Assembly (NCBI RefSeq): GCF_009734385.1
Contig: NZ_CP046452.1
Span: forward strand, 124,001-188,000
From: Corynebacterium kalinowskii
GTDB taxonomy: Bacteria > Actinomycetota > Actinomycetes > Mycobacteriales > Mycobacteriaceae
Reading direction: 5' to 3'
Length of the DNA: 64,000 bases
Shown: positions 37,485-45,397 of the stretch, one piece after another
How the letters are laid out: each line of letters opens with the position of its first letter
Numbering within the stretch: position 1 is the stretch's first letter
The notes under the pieces: generated by a model
Told to the model about the DNA's origin: nothing
The model's database searches: none
What the model saw: the letters and a program-made list of their open reading frames with translations, nothing else
Made by a program: the position numbers and the translations under genes

Positions 37485-38099
37485 ATGGGATTCCTCTTCG
37501 CTCCGAAACCGGAAATGGTCACCGCCGAAACCGCACTTAGGGGTGGCTCGGTGCCTGTCAATCCGACTCCTGCCCCACACGCAGTCCTGGACATGCCACT
37601 GGATCTCGCGGGCAACGAGATCCTGGTCGGAATTGGTTGCTTTTGGGGCGCCGAAAGAATGTATTGGGAGATGCCGGGTGTGCTCACCACCAGCGTCGGT
37701 TATGCCGGTGGTTTCACCCCGAATCCGACGTATCGGGAGGTCTGCTCCGGTCGAACCGGGCACGCCGAGGTTGTTCGCGTTGTTTTCGGCGATGAGATTT
37801 CGGTGGAGGATGTCGTCGTTAAGGCGCTTGAGGCGCACGACCCCACCCAGGGTTACCGTCAGGGCAACGACGTCGGGACGCAGTATCGGTCGATTTTCTG
37901 CACGCACGAGCCGGCGCGGGTGCAGGCGCTTGTCGACGCCTATGGCCGCAAACTCGAGGAGAATGGCTTCCCGCCGATCACCACTGAGGTGACCGGCATG
38001 CAGCCGTATTACTTGGCTGAGGAGGAGCATCAGCAGTACCTGCACAAGGTGCCCAACGGCTATTGCCCGATCCATTCCACCGGAATTAAGTGCGGCTAG
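37485..38099 (+). CDS. msrA: Peptide-methionine (S)-S-oxide reductase
   Basis: Repairs oxidised methionine in proteins. A 204-residue protein with the catalytic GCFWGAERMYW motif, TSVGYAGG, the SGRTGHAEVV block and a C-terminal CPIHSTGIKCG whose cysteine is the likely resolving residue. The N-terminal MGFLFAPKPEMVTA is a form typical of corynebacterial MsrA. It diverges from sodA and its stop overlaps the convergent SMR gene by four bases. Confidence 0.95.
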   Translation: MGFLFAPKPEMVTAETALRGGSVPVNPTPAPHAVLDMPLDLAGNEILVGIGCFWGAERMYWEMPGVLTTSVGYAGGFTPNPTYREVCSGRTGHAEVVRVVFGDEISVEDVVVKALEAHDPTQGYRQGNDVGTQYRSIFCTHEPARVQALVDAYGRKLEENGFPPITTEVTGMQPYYLAEEEHQQYLHKVPNGYCPIHSTGIKCG

Positions 38100-38401
38100 C
38101 CGAGCTCCACGCAGAGCACCCCAACCATGATCAGGCCGAGACCGAGCAGCATGGTTCGGGTGATTTTCTCTTTAAACAGCAGTGCGGAGAGTGCGGTGGT
38201 GGCGAGTAGTCCGAGGGCTGCCCAGAGTCCATAAGCGATGGCTAGCGGCATGCCGGTGCGGAGCGTCAAAGCCAGGAAATAATAGGAGATAACGTAGAGC
38301 GCGGTGACGGGTATGAAGACCCAGCGCTGGCCAAAAGTTGCCACTCGCAAAAGTAGGGTGCCACAGACTTCGGTGATGATCGCGCCCAAAAGGTAGATCA
38401 T
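38096..38401 (-). CDS. SMR-family efflux subunit, second of pair
   Basis: A 101-residue, four-helix small multidrug resistance protein. The family glutamate is E15 in helix 1 (GAIITEVCGTLLL), with the AYGLWAALG block in helix 3. The ATG overlaps the upstream SMR stop (ATGA), so the two are co-translated and probably form a heterodimeric pump with opposite membrane orientation. Substrates could be guanidinium-type or quaternary cations. Confidence 0.88.
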   Translation of the reverse strand: MIYLLGAIITEVCGTLLLRVATFGQRWVFIPVTALYVISYYFLALTLRTGMPLAIAYGLWAALGLLATTALSALLFKEKITRTMLLGLGLIMVGVLCVELG

Positions 38402-38715
38402 TTGGCGCCGGCCTGGACCAAATAGACGCCGCCCACGATGAGGGTGAGCCCAATCGCGCTGAGCAAAGACAGCGGATCGTGGAAAAGAACGGTGGCCAAA
38501 ATTGCCGTGAGCGCAACCCCGATGGCTGACCACAGGCCATAGGCTACGCCGAGGCCCATCCCTGCTTTCAGCGTTCGGCTGAGGAAAAAGAAAGCGCCGA
38601 CATAGCCAGCAGCCACGATGACCAGGAGGTATCGGTTGCTGAGCGCGGGTTCAAGGCTGAGGGTGGCGACCACTTCGCAGGCAATTGCCCCGCTCAAGGG
38701 GATCCAGGGATGCAC
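38398..38715 (-). CDS. SMR-family efflux subunit, first of pair
   Basis: A 105-residue, four-helix SMR protein with the conserved glutamate in GAIACEVVATLSL and AYGLWSAIG in helix 3. It is diverged from its partner, as expected for a hetero-oligomeric pair such as EbrAB. It lies immediately upstream of and coupled to the second subunit. Confidence 0.88.
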   Translation of the reverse strand: MHPWIPLSGAIACEVVATLSLEPALSNRYLLVIVAAGYVGAFFFLSRTLKAGMGLGVAYGLWSAIGVALTAILATVLFHDPLSLLSAIGLTLIVGGVYLVQAGAK

Positions 38716-38759
38716 GGCTAATGATCCTATCTTGGACGCTGACCCCCAGCGCAGTGCGG

Positions 38760-39272
38760 CTACTTGGTCAGCTGCTCGACAACCTGCTGGAGCGCGCCAG
38801 CCTGGTGGGCGGCTGGGACGAACTTGCCGTCGACCATCTCGTGGTTGAGGTTGATGGAAACCTGGGCGCGTGGCAGCGACATGGAGAAGTTGTGCAGCAC
38901 GATGCGCAGGTGGTCAACCGCGCGGATGGCGCCGTCGAAACCGTAGGAAACGAAGCTGGCCTTCTTGCCGAGGAGTTCAACGCCAAGGGAGTCAATGGCG
39001 TTCTTGAGAGCACCTGGAATGCTGTGGTTGTACTCACCGGTGACGAAGATGAAGGCGTCGAACTCAGCCATCTTCTCGCCCCAGGCTTGCTGCTCGGGGA
39101 CGTCGTACTTGCCCTTCAACATCATTGGCGGGACGGCGCTGGTCAGCAATGGCAGGTTGAATTCTTTGAGGTCGACGAGCTCAGCGCCCTCGATGTTGTC
39201 GACTGCCCACTGGGCTACCTGAATGCCGAAGCGGCTGTCGCGGATGGAACCGAGGACTACTGCAATTTTCAT
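38760..39272 (-). CDS. NAD(P)H-dependent FMN reductase
   Basis: A 170-residue flavodoxin-fold oxidoreductase. The FMN phosphate loop is GSIRDSRFG and the isoalloxazine contact is TGEYNHSIPGALKNAID, the hallmark of the SsuE/azoreductase-like family. It probably reduces quinones, azo compounds or free FMN. It is monocistronic and diverges from alkB, with 53 bases between. Confidence 0.9.
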   Translation of the reverse strand: MKIAVVLGSIRDSRFGIQVAQWAVDNIEGAELVDLKEFNLPLLTSAVPPMMLKGKYDVPEQQAWGEKMAEFDAFIFVTGEYNHSIPGALKNAIDSLGVELLGKKASFVSYGFDGAIRAVDHLRIVLHNFSMSLPRAQVSINLNHEMVDGKFVPAAHQAGALQQVVEQLTK

Positions 39273-39313
39273 GCCTTCTCCAATTTTGTTGATAAGTCTA
39301 CAATTTCAGGGGA

Positions 39314-39319
39314 TATCCT
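39314..39319 (+). promoter_or_regulatory. -10 box TATCCT of leaderless alkB
   Basis: TATCCT stands six bases before the ATG at 39326, with no ribosome-binding sequence between. Confidence 0.55.
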
Positions 39320-39325
39320 AACAGT

Positions 39326-39973
39326 ATGCCTTCGCTTTTCAACTCCGTGCCCACCCCGCCTCGTCGAATCGCATCTGGCGTGGCTCATGTACCTGGGTTT
39401 TTATCCCTTGAGCAGCAACATGATGTGGTGGAGAAGGCCCGCGATCTTTCACGTGGGCATATGAAACGGCCGGAATTGAAATCAGGCACGATGAGTGTCT
39501 ACATGCATATGTTGGGCTACCGCACCTTGGCAAACCTTAACCATTACGAGCGATCCCCGCTGGATATGCCCCAATGGGCGCTGCATGTGGGGCGCGCCGG
39601 GCTGGCTGCTGCCGCGGAGGTGGCGCCTGAATTGCAGCCCTGGGTCGCCAGCTTCAAGCCTGAAATGCTGCTGATTAACTACTATCCGCCCACCGCCACG
39701 ATGGGGTTGCATCAAGATGCTGGTGAAGAGTCCGAAGCGCCGATCGTCTCCCTCTCGGTCGGGGACTCGGCGCTGTTTCGACTCGGAAACTGCGAAAACC
39801 GCAATCGGCCCTGGCATGACGTGCAGCTCCAATCCGGTGATCTCCTCGTCTTCGGTGGGGAGAACCGGCGGGCATTTCACGGCGTGCCCAAGCTCTATCC
39901 GGGCACGCTGCCGGCTGATTGCGGTTTGCGGGAAGGGCGAATCAATCTCACGATTCGCCAAGTAAATCTCTAG
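39326..39973 (+). CDS. alkB: AlkB-family 2-oxoglutarate/Fe(II) DNA dealkylase
   Basis: Oxidatively removes alkyl groups from N1-A and N3-C in DNA. A 215-residue protein with the metal motif HQDAG (His-x-Asp) near residue 131, a distal histidine in AFHGV, and 2-oxoglutarate arginines in RINLTIRQV. The NYYPPTATMGLH and GDSALFRLG blocks are typical. It opens a region of four alkylation-repair genes within about 5.5 kb. The stop overlaps the convergent antitoxin-like gene by four bases. Confidence 0.93.
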   Translation: MPSLFNSVPTPPRRIASGVAHVPGFLSLEQQHDVVEKARDLSRGHMKRPELKSGTMSVYMHMLGYRTLANLNHYERSPLDMPQWALHVGRAGLAAAAEVAPELQPWVASFKPEMLLINYYPPTATMGLHQDAGEESEAPIVSLSVGDSALFRLGNCENRNRPWHDVQLQSGDLLVFGGENRRAFHGVPKLYPGTLPADCGLREGRINLTIRQVNL

Positions 39974-40131
39974 TTCAGGCGGTCCTTGACCGTATCCTGT
40001 GCGCGGTCAACGTGCTCAGCGTGCTTGTCGCCAGTCTTGTTGTCCACTGCGTCGCCTGCCTTATCGACGGCCTGGTCTACCTTCTCCGGGTTCTGCTCCG
40101 CGAAGTCTTTTGCCTTGTCCATGATGCCCAT
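39970..40131 (-). CDS. MT0933/Rv0909-type antitoxin-like small protein
   Basis: A 53-residue, highly charged helical protein (MGIMDKAKDFAEQNPEKVDQ... ending VKDRLN). The repeated DKAKD, VDKAGDAVD and DRAQD units match the MT0933-like antitoxin family. A GAAAGGA box lies nine bases before the ATG. No toxin gene adjoins it. It is a clear paralogue of the next gene (40344-40634). Role as an antitoxin is only by family name; stress-protein function is equally possible. Confidence 0.8.
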   Translation of the reverse strand: MGIMDKAKDFAEQNPEKVDQAVDKAGDAVDNKTGDKHAEHVDRAQDTVKDRLN

Positions 40132-40300
40132 TATTCAAATCCTTTCGTTGTGCGGCTATGCATGGCCCAGCCTAGGGGTGGCCGTGGGACTTTGCTGAGG
40201 GGACGCTTTGACTAAATCTCTGTGACCTGGAGAAACGGGAATTGTGGGCACTAGAATGCAACGGCTTTGTGATGACGGTGAGATGATTCGGGCACGAAAA

Positions 40301-40326
40301 AGCCGCAGCCATTGTCGGCTGCGGCT
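40301..40326. terminator. Intrinsic terminator after second antitoxin-like gene
   Basis: Stem AGCCGCAGCC / GGCTGCGGCT with a six-base loop and a T-tract on the minus strand. It lies 18 bases past the minus-strand stop. Confidence 0.9.
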
Positions 40327-40343
40327 CTCGTGGAAGTTGGAGA

Positions 40344-40634
40344 TTACATCTCTGGTGCTGGGGTGACGTTAGGCTCGTCTACTGGATTTTCCACTGGGGT
40401 CTCATCCATGACAGGAGCCTCGCCAGGGGCTGGAGCTTCGGTAGGTGCTTCTGCCGGTGCGCCAGCCTTCTCGCCGCGGAGCTTGTCCTTCGCCAGCTCC
40501 TGAGCCTGATTGACCTTGTCGGCGAACTTGCCTTCGGTCTTGGCGTCGATGAGGTCGCCAGCCTTTTCGATAAGCCCGTCTACCTGATCAGGGTTCTTCT
40601 CGGCGAAATCCTTAGCCTTGTCGAAGATGCTCAT
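40344..40634 (-). CDS. MT0933-type antitoxin-like protein with Pro/Glu-rich tail
   Basis: A 96-residue protein. The first about 52 residues are a paralogue of the 53-residue protein downstream (MSIFDKAKDFAEKNPDQVD). The rest is a Pro/Ala/Glu-rich disordered tail ending VTPAPEM. The ATG at 40634 has an AAAGGA box eight bases upstream. It is followed by a strong terminator, so it is transcribed separately from its paralogue. No toxin partner is adjacent. Confidence 0.8.
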   Translation of the reverse strand: MSIFDKAKDFAEKNPDQVDGLIEKAGDLIDAKTEGKFADKVNQAQELAKDKLRGEKAGAPAEAPTEAPAPGEAPVMDETPVENPVDEPNVTPAPEM

Positions 40635-40745
40635 AGCCGTCGTCCTTTCGTTGAAAACGTTGTAACTCATTGTAAGTCAATTCTCGCTCGAGCGTGCGTA
40701 GAACATATGTGCTAACTGATCGGTGGGGATGTCTCTTGGCCTGTT

Positions 40746-40751
40746 TAAAAT
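40746..40751 (+). promoter_or_regulatory. -10 box TAAAAT of leaderless tag operon
   Basis: TAAAAT ends seven bases before the ATG at 40759, with no ribosome-binding site. This sets the start at 40759 rather than the earlier in-frame 40723. Confidence 0.6.
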
Positions 40752-40758
40752 GTGGGGC

Positions 40759-41349
40759 ATGAATGGAAATCTAGAAGAAAAAGGGCTTGTCGCCTGTGAA
40801 GATGGACGTATTCGCCCTGCATGGGCGGCAGAGTCGGAGCTCATGCGGAATTACTACGACCATGAATGGGGCCGGCCAATACTCACGGAATCCGAGGCGT
40901 TTGAACGCCTCGTCCTCGAAGGCTTCCAAGCTGGATTGTCCTGGGCTATCGTGCTGCGAAAGCGAGATGCATTTCGGCTGGCCTTCAAGGACTTTGACGT
41001 CGATGCGGTCGCCGCATTTAGTGAATCAGATATCGAACGGTGCGCTGAAAATCCCGACATCATCCGCAATCGTGCAAAGATTCGAGCGGCAGTACACAAT
41101 GCGCGGTGCGTTCAAGAACTCCGGGAAGATGGCGGCCTGCTCGCCCTATTAGCGTCTTTCGCTCCCGAGCACTGGGAGCAGCCTGTCAGCAGTGCAACTG
41201 CTCATACTGTCTCCGCAGAATCGCATCAGATGGCAGCAACGCTGAAGAAAAAGGGTTTCAAGTTCGTTGGCCCGACTACCTGTTTCGCGCTCATGGAGGC
41301 AACAGGTCTGATAAATAACCGCGTCGTCGGCGCGTCCGACCTATTGTAG
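40759..41349 (+). CDS. tag: DNA-3-methyladenine glycosylase I
   Basis: Excises 3-methyladenine from DNA. A 196-residue protein of the Tag family. Signature blocks are YYDHEWGRPILTE (with the recognition residues), LEGFQAGLSW and KKGFKFVGPTTCFALMEATG. The zinc cysteine/histidine set includes VACEDG near the N-terminus, the conserved histidine in DHEW and a C-terminal cysteine. It is the first gene of an operon continuing through an SDR, YbjQ, S4, VOC and ATL genes. Confidence 0.93.
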   Translation: MNGNLEEKGLVACEDGRIRPAWAAESELMRNYYDHEWGRPILTESEAFERLVLEGFQAGLSWAIVLRKRDAFRLAFKDFDVDAVAAFSESDIERCAENPDIIRNRAKIRAAVHNARCVQELREDGGLLALLASFAPEHWEQPVSSATAHTVSAESHQMAATLKKKGFKFVGPTTCFALMEATGLINNRVVGASDLL

Positions 41350-41354
41350 GAGGT

Positions 41355-42056
41355 ATGACTAAGACAGCATTGGTGACCGGCGGGTCAAGCGGGATTGGTG
41401 AAGCCACGGCAGAAGCATTGGCGCAGGACGGCTGGCATGTCATTGTCGCGGCACGTCGTGCTGATCGCGTAGCTGCTATCGCTGAGCGCATCGGTGGTAC
41501 AGCCGTGGTAGTGGACGTGACCGATGTGGATGCGGTACAACGCATGGCAGATAGTATCGACAGCCTCGACTTGCTGGTTAACAATGCCGGCGGCGCAAAG
41601 GGACTTGACTCAATCGCTGAGGCCAACGTCGATGATTGGCGCTGGATGTACGAAACCAACGTTCTTGGCACCTTGAACGTCACGCAGGCCCTGCTTGACA
41701 AGCTCATCGCGTCCGAGGGCAGCATCATCAACATCGGTTCCATCGCGGCTATCACGCCGTACAAGGGTGGAGCAGGTTACAACGCCGCCAAGTTTGGCGT
41801 GCGCGCCATGACCAAGGTCTTGCGCCAAGAAATGGAAGGCGTGCCGATTCGCGTCACTGAAATCGACCCAGGCCGCGTGAAAACCGATTTCTCGCTCGTC
41901 CGGTTCAAAGGTGATGAAGCGAAGGCAGATGCTGTCTACGCAGATAAACTAAATCTGACCGCACAAGATATTGCCGAAGCCATTCGGTGGGTCGCAGCAT
42001 TACCAGCCCACATGTGTATTGAAAACATGACCATCAAGCCAAGGGACCAAGTATGA
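41355..42056 (+). CDS. Short-chain dehydrogenase/reductase
   Basis: A 233-residue classical SDR. The cofactor loop is [10 protein letters not shown] with an RR pair following beta-2, suggesting NADPH. NNAGG, a catalytic Ser in NIGSIA and YNAAK complete the active site. It resembles the YdfG/serine-3-dehydrogenase branch. An AGGAGG box almost touches the ATG. It lies five bases after tag and overlaps ybjQ by four bases, in the same transcript. Confidence 0.9.
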   Translation: MTKTALVTGGSSGIGEATAEALAQDGWHVIVAARRADRVAAIAERIGGTAVVVDVTDVDAVQRMADSIDSLDLLVNNAGGAKGLDSIAEANVDDWRWMYETNVLGTLNVTQALLDKLIASEGSIINIGSIAAITPYKGGAGYNAAKFGVRAMTKVLRQEMEGVPIRVTEIDPGRVKTDFSLVRFKGDEAKADAVYADKLNLTAQDIAEAIRWVAALPAHMCIENMTIKPRDQV

Positions 42057-42373
42057 TTGTCACCACCACAAACTCCGTCGAAGGCCGCGAAATTGCCCAC
42101 TATATTCGCATAGTGGCCGGGGAAACCATCGTCGGTATCAATGCATTCAAAGACTTCACCGCGGGCCTACGAAATATTGTCGGCGGACGCAGCGAGGCTT
42201 ATGAAGGCGAAGCGCAAGCAGCTCGAGAAACCGCACTCGCAGAACTTGTGCAGCGCGCTATGGAACTCGGTGCCGATGCCGTCGTCGGTGTAGCGCTGGA
42301 TTACTCCACCATGGGGCAGGCAAACAACATGCTGATGGTGAGCGCGACCGGTACTGCGGTCAAACTCGCGTAA
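42053..42373 (+). CDS. ybjQ: YbjQ/UPF0145 family protein
   Basis: A 106-residue protein of the YbjQ family, small oligomeric proteins annotated as heavy-metal-binding by structure only. Typical segments are [37 protein letters not shown] and [12 protein letters not shown]. It overlaps the SDR stop (ATGA). Its function is unknown. Confidence 0.9.
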   Translation: MIVTTTNSVEGREIAHYIRIVAGETIVGINAFKDFTAGLRNIVGGRSEAYEGEAQAARETALAELVQRAMELGADAVVGVALDYSTMGQANNMLMVSATGTAVKLA

Positions 42374-42384
42374 GCTCTATCCTC

Positions 42385-42672
42385 ATGTATGACGTCGGTA
42401 TCAAAGACGAATCCATCAAACTTGGCCAGTTCATTAAACTAGCCAACTTGGTTGACACCGGAGGGGCGGCAAAAGAAGCCATTGCCGCAGGTCAAATCAC
42501 CGTCAACGGTGAAGTTGACACCCGCCGAGGGAAAACCCTACGCCCAGGCGATGTTGTCTGTATCGGGGACGTATGCGCCAAAGTAGTCGCTCAAGACGAT
42601 GAGGAAGACGATTACTTTGACGAAGCCACCGCGAACGACGATTTCGACTACGAAAAATGGAAGAACATGTGA
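42385..42672 (+). CDS. RNA-binding S4-domain protein
   Basis: A 95-residue YaaA/RlbA-like protein. One S4 fold spans residues 11-70 (IKLGQFIKLANLVDTGGAAK, ITVNGEVDTRRGKTL), followed by an acidic tail (DDEEDDYFDEATANDDFDYE). It probably binds structured RNA or ribosome intermediates. It is in the tag operon, 11 bases after ybjQ and three before the VOC gene. Confidence 0.9.
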   Translation: MYDVGIKDESIKLGQFIKLANLVDTGGAAKEAIAAGQITVNGEVDTRRGKTLRPGDVVCIGDVCAKVVAQDDEEDDYFDEATANDDFDYEKWKNM

Positions 42673-42675
42673 CCC

Positions 42676-43488
42676 ATGCCAGCATTTGAATCACGCCACG
42701 GAATGCCCATCTGGAGCGAGCTTTCTACGTCTGACCTGCGCAAGAGCAGCCACTTTTACCAAACAATCATGGGCTGGGAATGCGATGACAATGATCAGTA
42801 CCGCCTTGCCCGCAGCCAAGGCATGCCGGTAGCTGGCTTCGTCGCCCAGGAAGCTGGCACCATGCCAGACTCTTGGGTCACCTACTTCTTCACTGAAAAC
42901 ATCGAGAACACCGTTGAACGCGTCGCTGAACTCGGCGGCCGCATCCTCCTCGAACCAACCGAGATCACCCGCGGAACCATCTCGCTGTGCGTCGACCCAA
43001 GCGGCGCCATCTTCGGTCTCTTGGCGACCGAGGAAATCTTCGTCGCTGGCGGGGAACCAGGCACGGCTGCCTGGTACGAACTCACTGCCACTGCAAAGTA
43101 CGCTAAAGCCGTCGAGTTTTACGAAGAACTTTTCGGCTGGATGACGTCCGCAATGACCTCCCCAGACGGAAGCTTCAATTACACCAGCGCTCTGGAAGAC
43201 GGCGCACCTTTTGCTGGCCTGTGGGATGCCGAAGGCCAGTTCCCACCGCAGGTACCGAGCTTCTGGCAGACCTACCTCGGTGTCCTCGACGTCGATGCCG
43301 CCGCAGCACAGGTCGCCGAACTCGGTGGCACCGTCATCCGGGAACCATGGGACTCCGACTTTGGGCGCATGTGCCTGATTGCCGATTCCACCGGCGCGAC
43401 CCTGACCCTGGCGCAAGTGCCAGAACCAGCAGAAGAAGGCCGCGAGGAAGACCCGCTCCAAGGCATTGACCTCAGCCAGTTCCAATAA
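42676..43488 (+). CDS. Two-domain VOC (glyoxalase/bleomycin-resistance fold) protein
   Basis: A 270-residue protein with two vicinal-oxygen-chelate halves, about 5-125 and 130-255, each with a WYE/F-YE-x-FGW type core. Metal-ligand positions are poorly conserved, so activity is uncertain. Substrates of this CGA-binding-like class are usually unknown. It is in the tag operon and overlaps the ATL start by 23 bases. Confidence 0.88.
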   Translation: MPAFESRHGMPIWSELSTSDLRKSSHFYQTIMGWECDDNDQYRLARSQGMPVAGFVAQEAGTMPDSWVTYFFTENIENTVERVAELGGRILLEPTEITRGTISLCVDPSGAIFGLLATEEIFVAGGEPGTAAWYELTATAKYAKAVEFYEELFGWMTSAMTSPDGSFNYTSALEDGAPFAGLWDAEGQFPPQVPSFWQTYLGVLDVDAAAAQVAELGGTVIREPWDSDFGRMCLIADSTGATLTLAQVPEPAEEGREEDPLQGIDLSQFQ

Positions 43489-43762
43489 AGACCGCGAAGC
43501 GCTTATCGACGCCGTCCTGGACCACGTCAGCCAGCTGAAAGCCGGCGAGGTGGCCACCTACGGCGAAATAGGCGCAGCCGTCGGATGCGGCCCACGCCAA
43601 GTCGGCCGCATCATGCGCGAATACGGCTCCGAAACACCCTGGTGGCGAGTCGTCCGCGCCGATGGGACCAGCGCTGTCGCCGACAAAGCCCGCCCACACT
43701 GGCGTGCGGACGGGCTGCCCCTCAAAGAAAACGGGGTGGACCTAAAGAAGCTAACTCTTTAA
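43466..43762 (+). CDS. Alkyltransferase-like (ATL) protein
   Basis: A 98-residue MGMT homologue in which the catalytic PCHRV cysteine is replaced: the motif is PWWRVV. ATL proteins of this form bind O6-alkylguanine, flip it and recruit nucleotide-excision repair rather than repairing it directly. A helix-turn-helix VGCGPRQVGRIMREY is present. The only available start is TTG at 43466, within the VOC gene. It ends the tag operon and overlaps the convergent gene by 12 bases. Confidence 0.9.
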   Translation: MTSASSNKDREALIDAVLDHVSQLKAGEVATYGEIGAAVGCGPRQVGRIMREYGSETPWWRVVRADGTSAVADKARPHWRADGLPLKENGVDLKKLTL

Positions 43763-44311
43763 GAACTCCGCCACGGCCTGAATTTCCTCACGGGCCGACT
43801 TCGGAGTCTGAATCCAGTTGCCTTCCGGGCGGGTCAAAAGGTAATTGTCGAAGCCCGCATCTTCAACCAGCGGACACCCCTCGCCCAAACCCCAAGCGTA
43901 GGACGAAAATCCCTTAGCTTCGGCCACCTTATTAGTGGCCAGAATTGTCGATCCCGAAAGTTGCGCGGCAGCAGCCACCAACGGGAACCAGTAATTCTCC
44001 GTCGCCGGTCCATGCGCGCGACCAAAAGAAGCTACCGCAGTACGGCCGGTCGGCTTCGACGGGGTAAACAACGTGCCCAGGCCGTGCTCGGACATCGATA
44101 CGCCCGGCCCGTACAGTACGCCCGGCATTTCATGATCCGCTGCGGTTCCGAGCTGCATCATTGCAGCGTGCGTCAAACGATCCGGTAGCCGCGCCAACCA
44201 ATCTTCCAGGTCGGTCAGCGGGTAATGCTCGTGGATGTACCATTCGAGTAGCTCGAACTGCTCTTTGTCACTGAGCTTGCGGTCTTGCCCGCCTACAACG
44301 AAATCGTTCAT
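43751..44311 (-). CDS. Conserved hypothetical protein
   Basis: A 186-residue soluble protein that I do not recognise. The N-terminal third is helical and acidic with WYIHEHYPLTDLEDWLARL. The middle has glycine turns and ASFGRAHGPATENYWFPL, and the C-terminus has EAKGFSSYAWGLGEGCP. The ATG at 44311 has TATACT eight bases upstream. It diverges from ogt with 13 bases between the start codons and converges on the ATL gene. Confidence 0.72.
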   Translation of the reverse strand: MNDFVVGGQDRKLSDKEQFELLEWYIHEHYPLTDLEDWLARLPDRLTHAAMMQLGTAADHEMPGVLYGPGVSMSEHGLGTLFTPSKPTGRTAVASFGRAHGPATENYWFPLVAAAAQLSGSTILATNKVAEAKGFSSYAWGLGEGCPLVEDAGFDNYLLTRPEGNWIQTPKSAREEIQAVAEFLKS

Positions 44312-44324
44312 AAGAATTGAGTAT

Positions 44325-44783
44325 ATGCTTTCCTTCGACTCCGCCCTGGGACCTTTGACAATTGTTAGCTCCGATATGGGGATCACCCAGGTCCAGTTCA
44401 AAGCCAGCGACGCAGGCGACGGGACACAGTTAGAACAGTGGGCCAGGGAAGAAATCGAGAGCTATTTAGCAGGGCAGCGCCGTGAATTCAGCGTCCCGCT
44501 GGACCGGAAAGCGTTGCAGGTGAAGCGCTCCTTTCATGATGAGGTGCGGCACCACTTGGCGTCGATAAGCTATGGCGAGACGAGGACTTACGGTGAGATC
44601 GCGGCTGAACTTGGCAGGCCAGGCGCCGCGCGGGCAGTGGGAACAGCGTGCGCGCGTAACCCCCTGCCCATCCTAGTGCCATGTCACCGGGTTTTGGCTA
44701 GCAAGGGGCTGGGCGGATATCTAGGCGGATTGCCCGCAAAACAGTACTTGCTTGCCCTGGAGGGAATACACTGGCAGCCATGA
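44325..44783 (+). CDS. ogt: Methylated-DNA-protein cysteine methyltransferase
   Basis: Repairs O6-alkylguanine in DNA by irreversible transfer to its own cysteine. A 152-residue protein with ILVPCHRVL, the recognition helix GRPGAARAVGTACARNPLP and GGYLGG. The active-site cysteine is intact, unlike the ATL protein about 700 bases to the left. It is leaderless or near-leaderless, with start codon 13 bases from the divergent hypothetical gene. It overlaps the next gene (ATGA). Confidence 0.93.
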   Translation: MLSFDSALGPLTIVSSDMGITQVQFKASDAGDGTQLEQWAREEIESYLAGQRREFSVPLDRKALQVKRSFHDEVRHHLASISYGETRTYGEIAAELGRPGAARAVGTACARNPLPILVPCHRVLASKGLGGYLGGLPAKQYLLALEGIHWQP

Positions 44784-45397
44784 GCGGCGTAGCAGAGATT
44801 ATTTCGGCAACACTAACCCCAACCAAACAAGAAGTATTGCAGCAGTGGGTGCCCGGTTTCAAGGAAATCGGAGCTTTTCGCCTGGTAGATCCCGCGGGAG
44901 AGGTGGGAATCGATTTCGTGCTGGGCACCGATGGTGAAGACCGTCCGATTCAGCTTCCCGTGACTTACCGAAGTGATGAACTCCCGAGCGGTGTAGTCGG
45001 CACCATGGAACACAGTGTGCTGGGTACCCGGTACGTTGCGAAGGCAACGGCCGATCCGGTTGCCATCGGGGAGATCGTGCGTGTGATTTTGGCTGGCGAT
45101 ACTGAAGCTGAACGCAGCGATGGCAAAGCTCAAGCGCTCCATATCCAGGGGTCGGGCCAGACTCCCACGACCGAGATCACGGATGTTGTGATCGAAGATG
45201 TCACTGAGGAGAGCGTCCGAGCGAACGCCAAAGTCAATGGCGTGGGTCGATCATTTGAGCTGCGGCTGCCGCGCCGGTTGCTGCCGGTGAAGCACCTGCG
45301 GGTATCACGCATGCCGTCCGCCCGAAATATCATTGGTGTGCGTCCGGATTCGGAAGAACAGCTCGTCGTCGCAGAATTGATCTGGCGCGACCTCTAG
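44780..45397 (+). CDS. Maltokinase N-terminal cap-like domain protein
   Basis: A 205-residue protein matching the N-terminal cap of actinobacterial maltokinase (Cg0192-related), but without the kinase domain. It has a two-lobed beta core around QLPVTYRSDELPSGVVGTMEHS and a C-terminal IGVRPDSEEQLVVAELIW. It overlaps ogt at the start and the convergent ABC permease by four bases at the end. Its role is unknown. Confidence 0.82.
   Translation: MSGVAEIISATLTPTKQEVLQQWVPGFKEIGAFRLVDPAGEVGIDFVLGTDGEDRPIQLPVTYRSDELPSGVVGTMEHSVLGTRYVAKATADPVAIGEIVRVILAGDTEAERSDGKAQALHIQGSGQTPTTEITDVVIEDVTEESVRANAKVNGVGRSFELRLPRRLLPVKHLRVSRMPSARNIIGVRPDSEEQLVVAELIWRDL

Noticed and set aside
37407..38075. Upstream extension of the sodA frame
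   Set aside because: It is antisense to msrA. The SOD begins at MAKYELPQL, with a ribosome site before ATG 37406.
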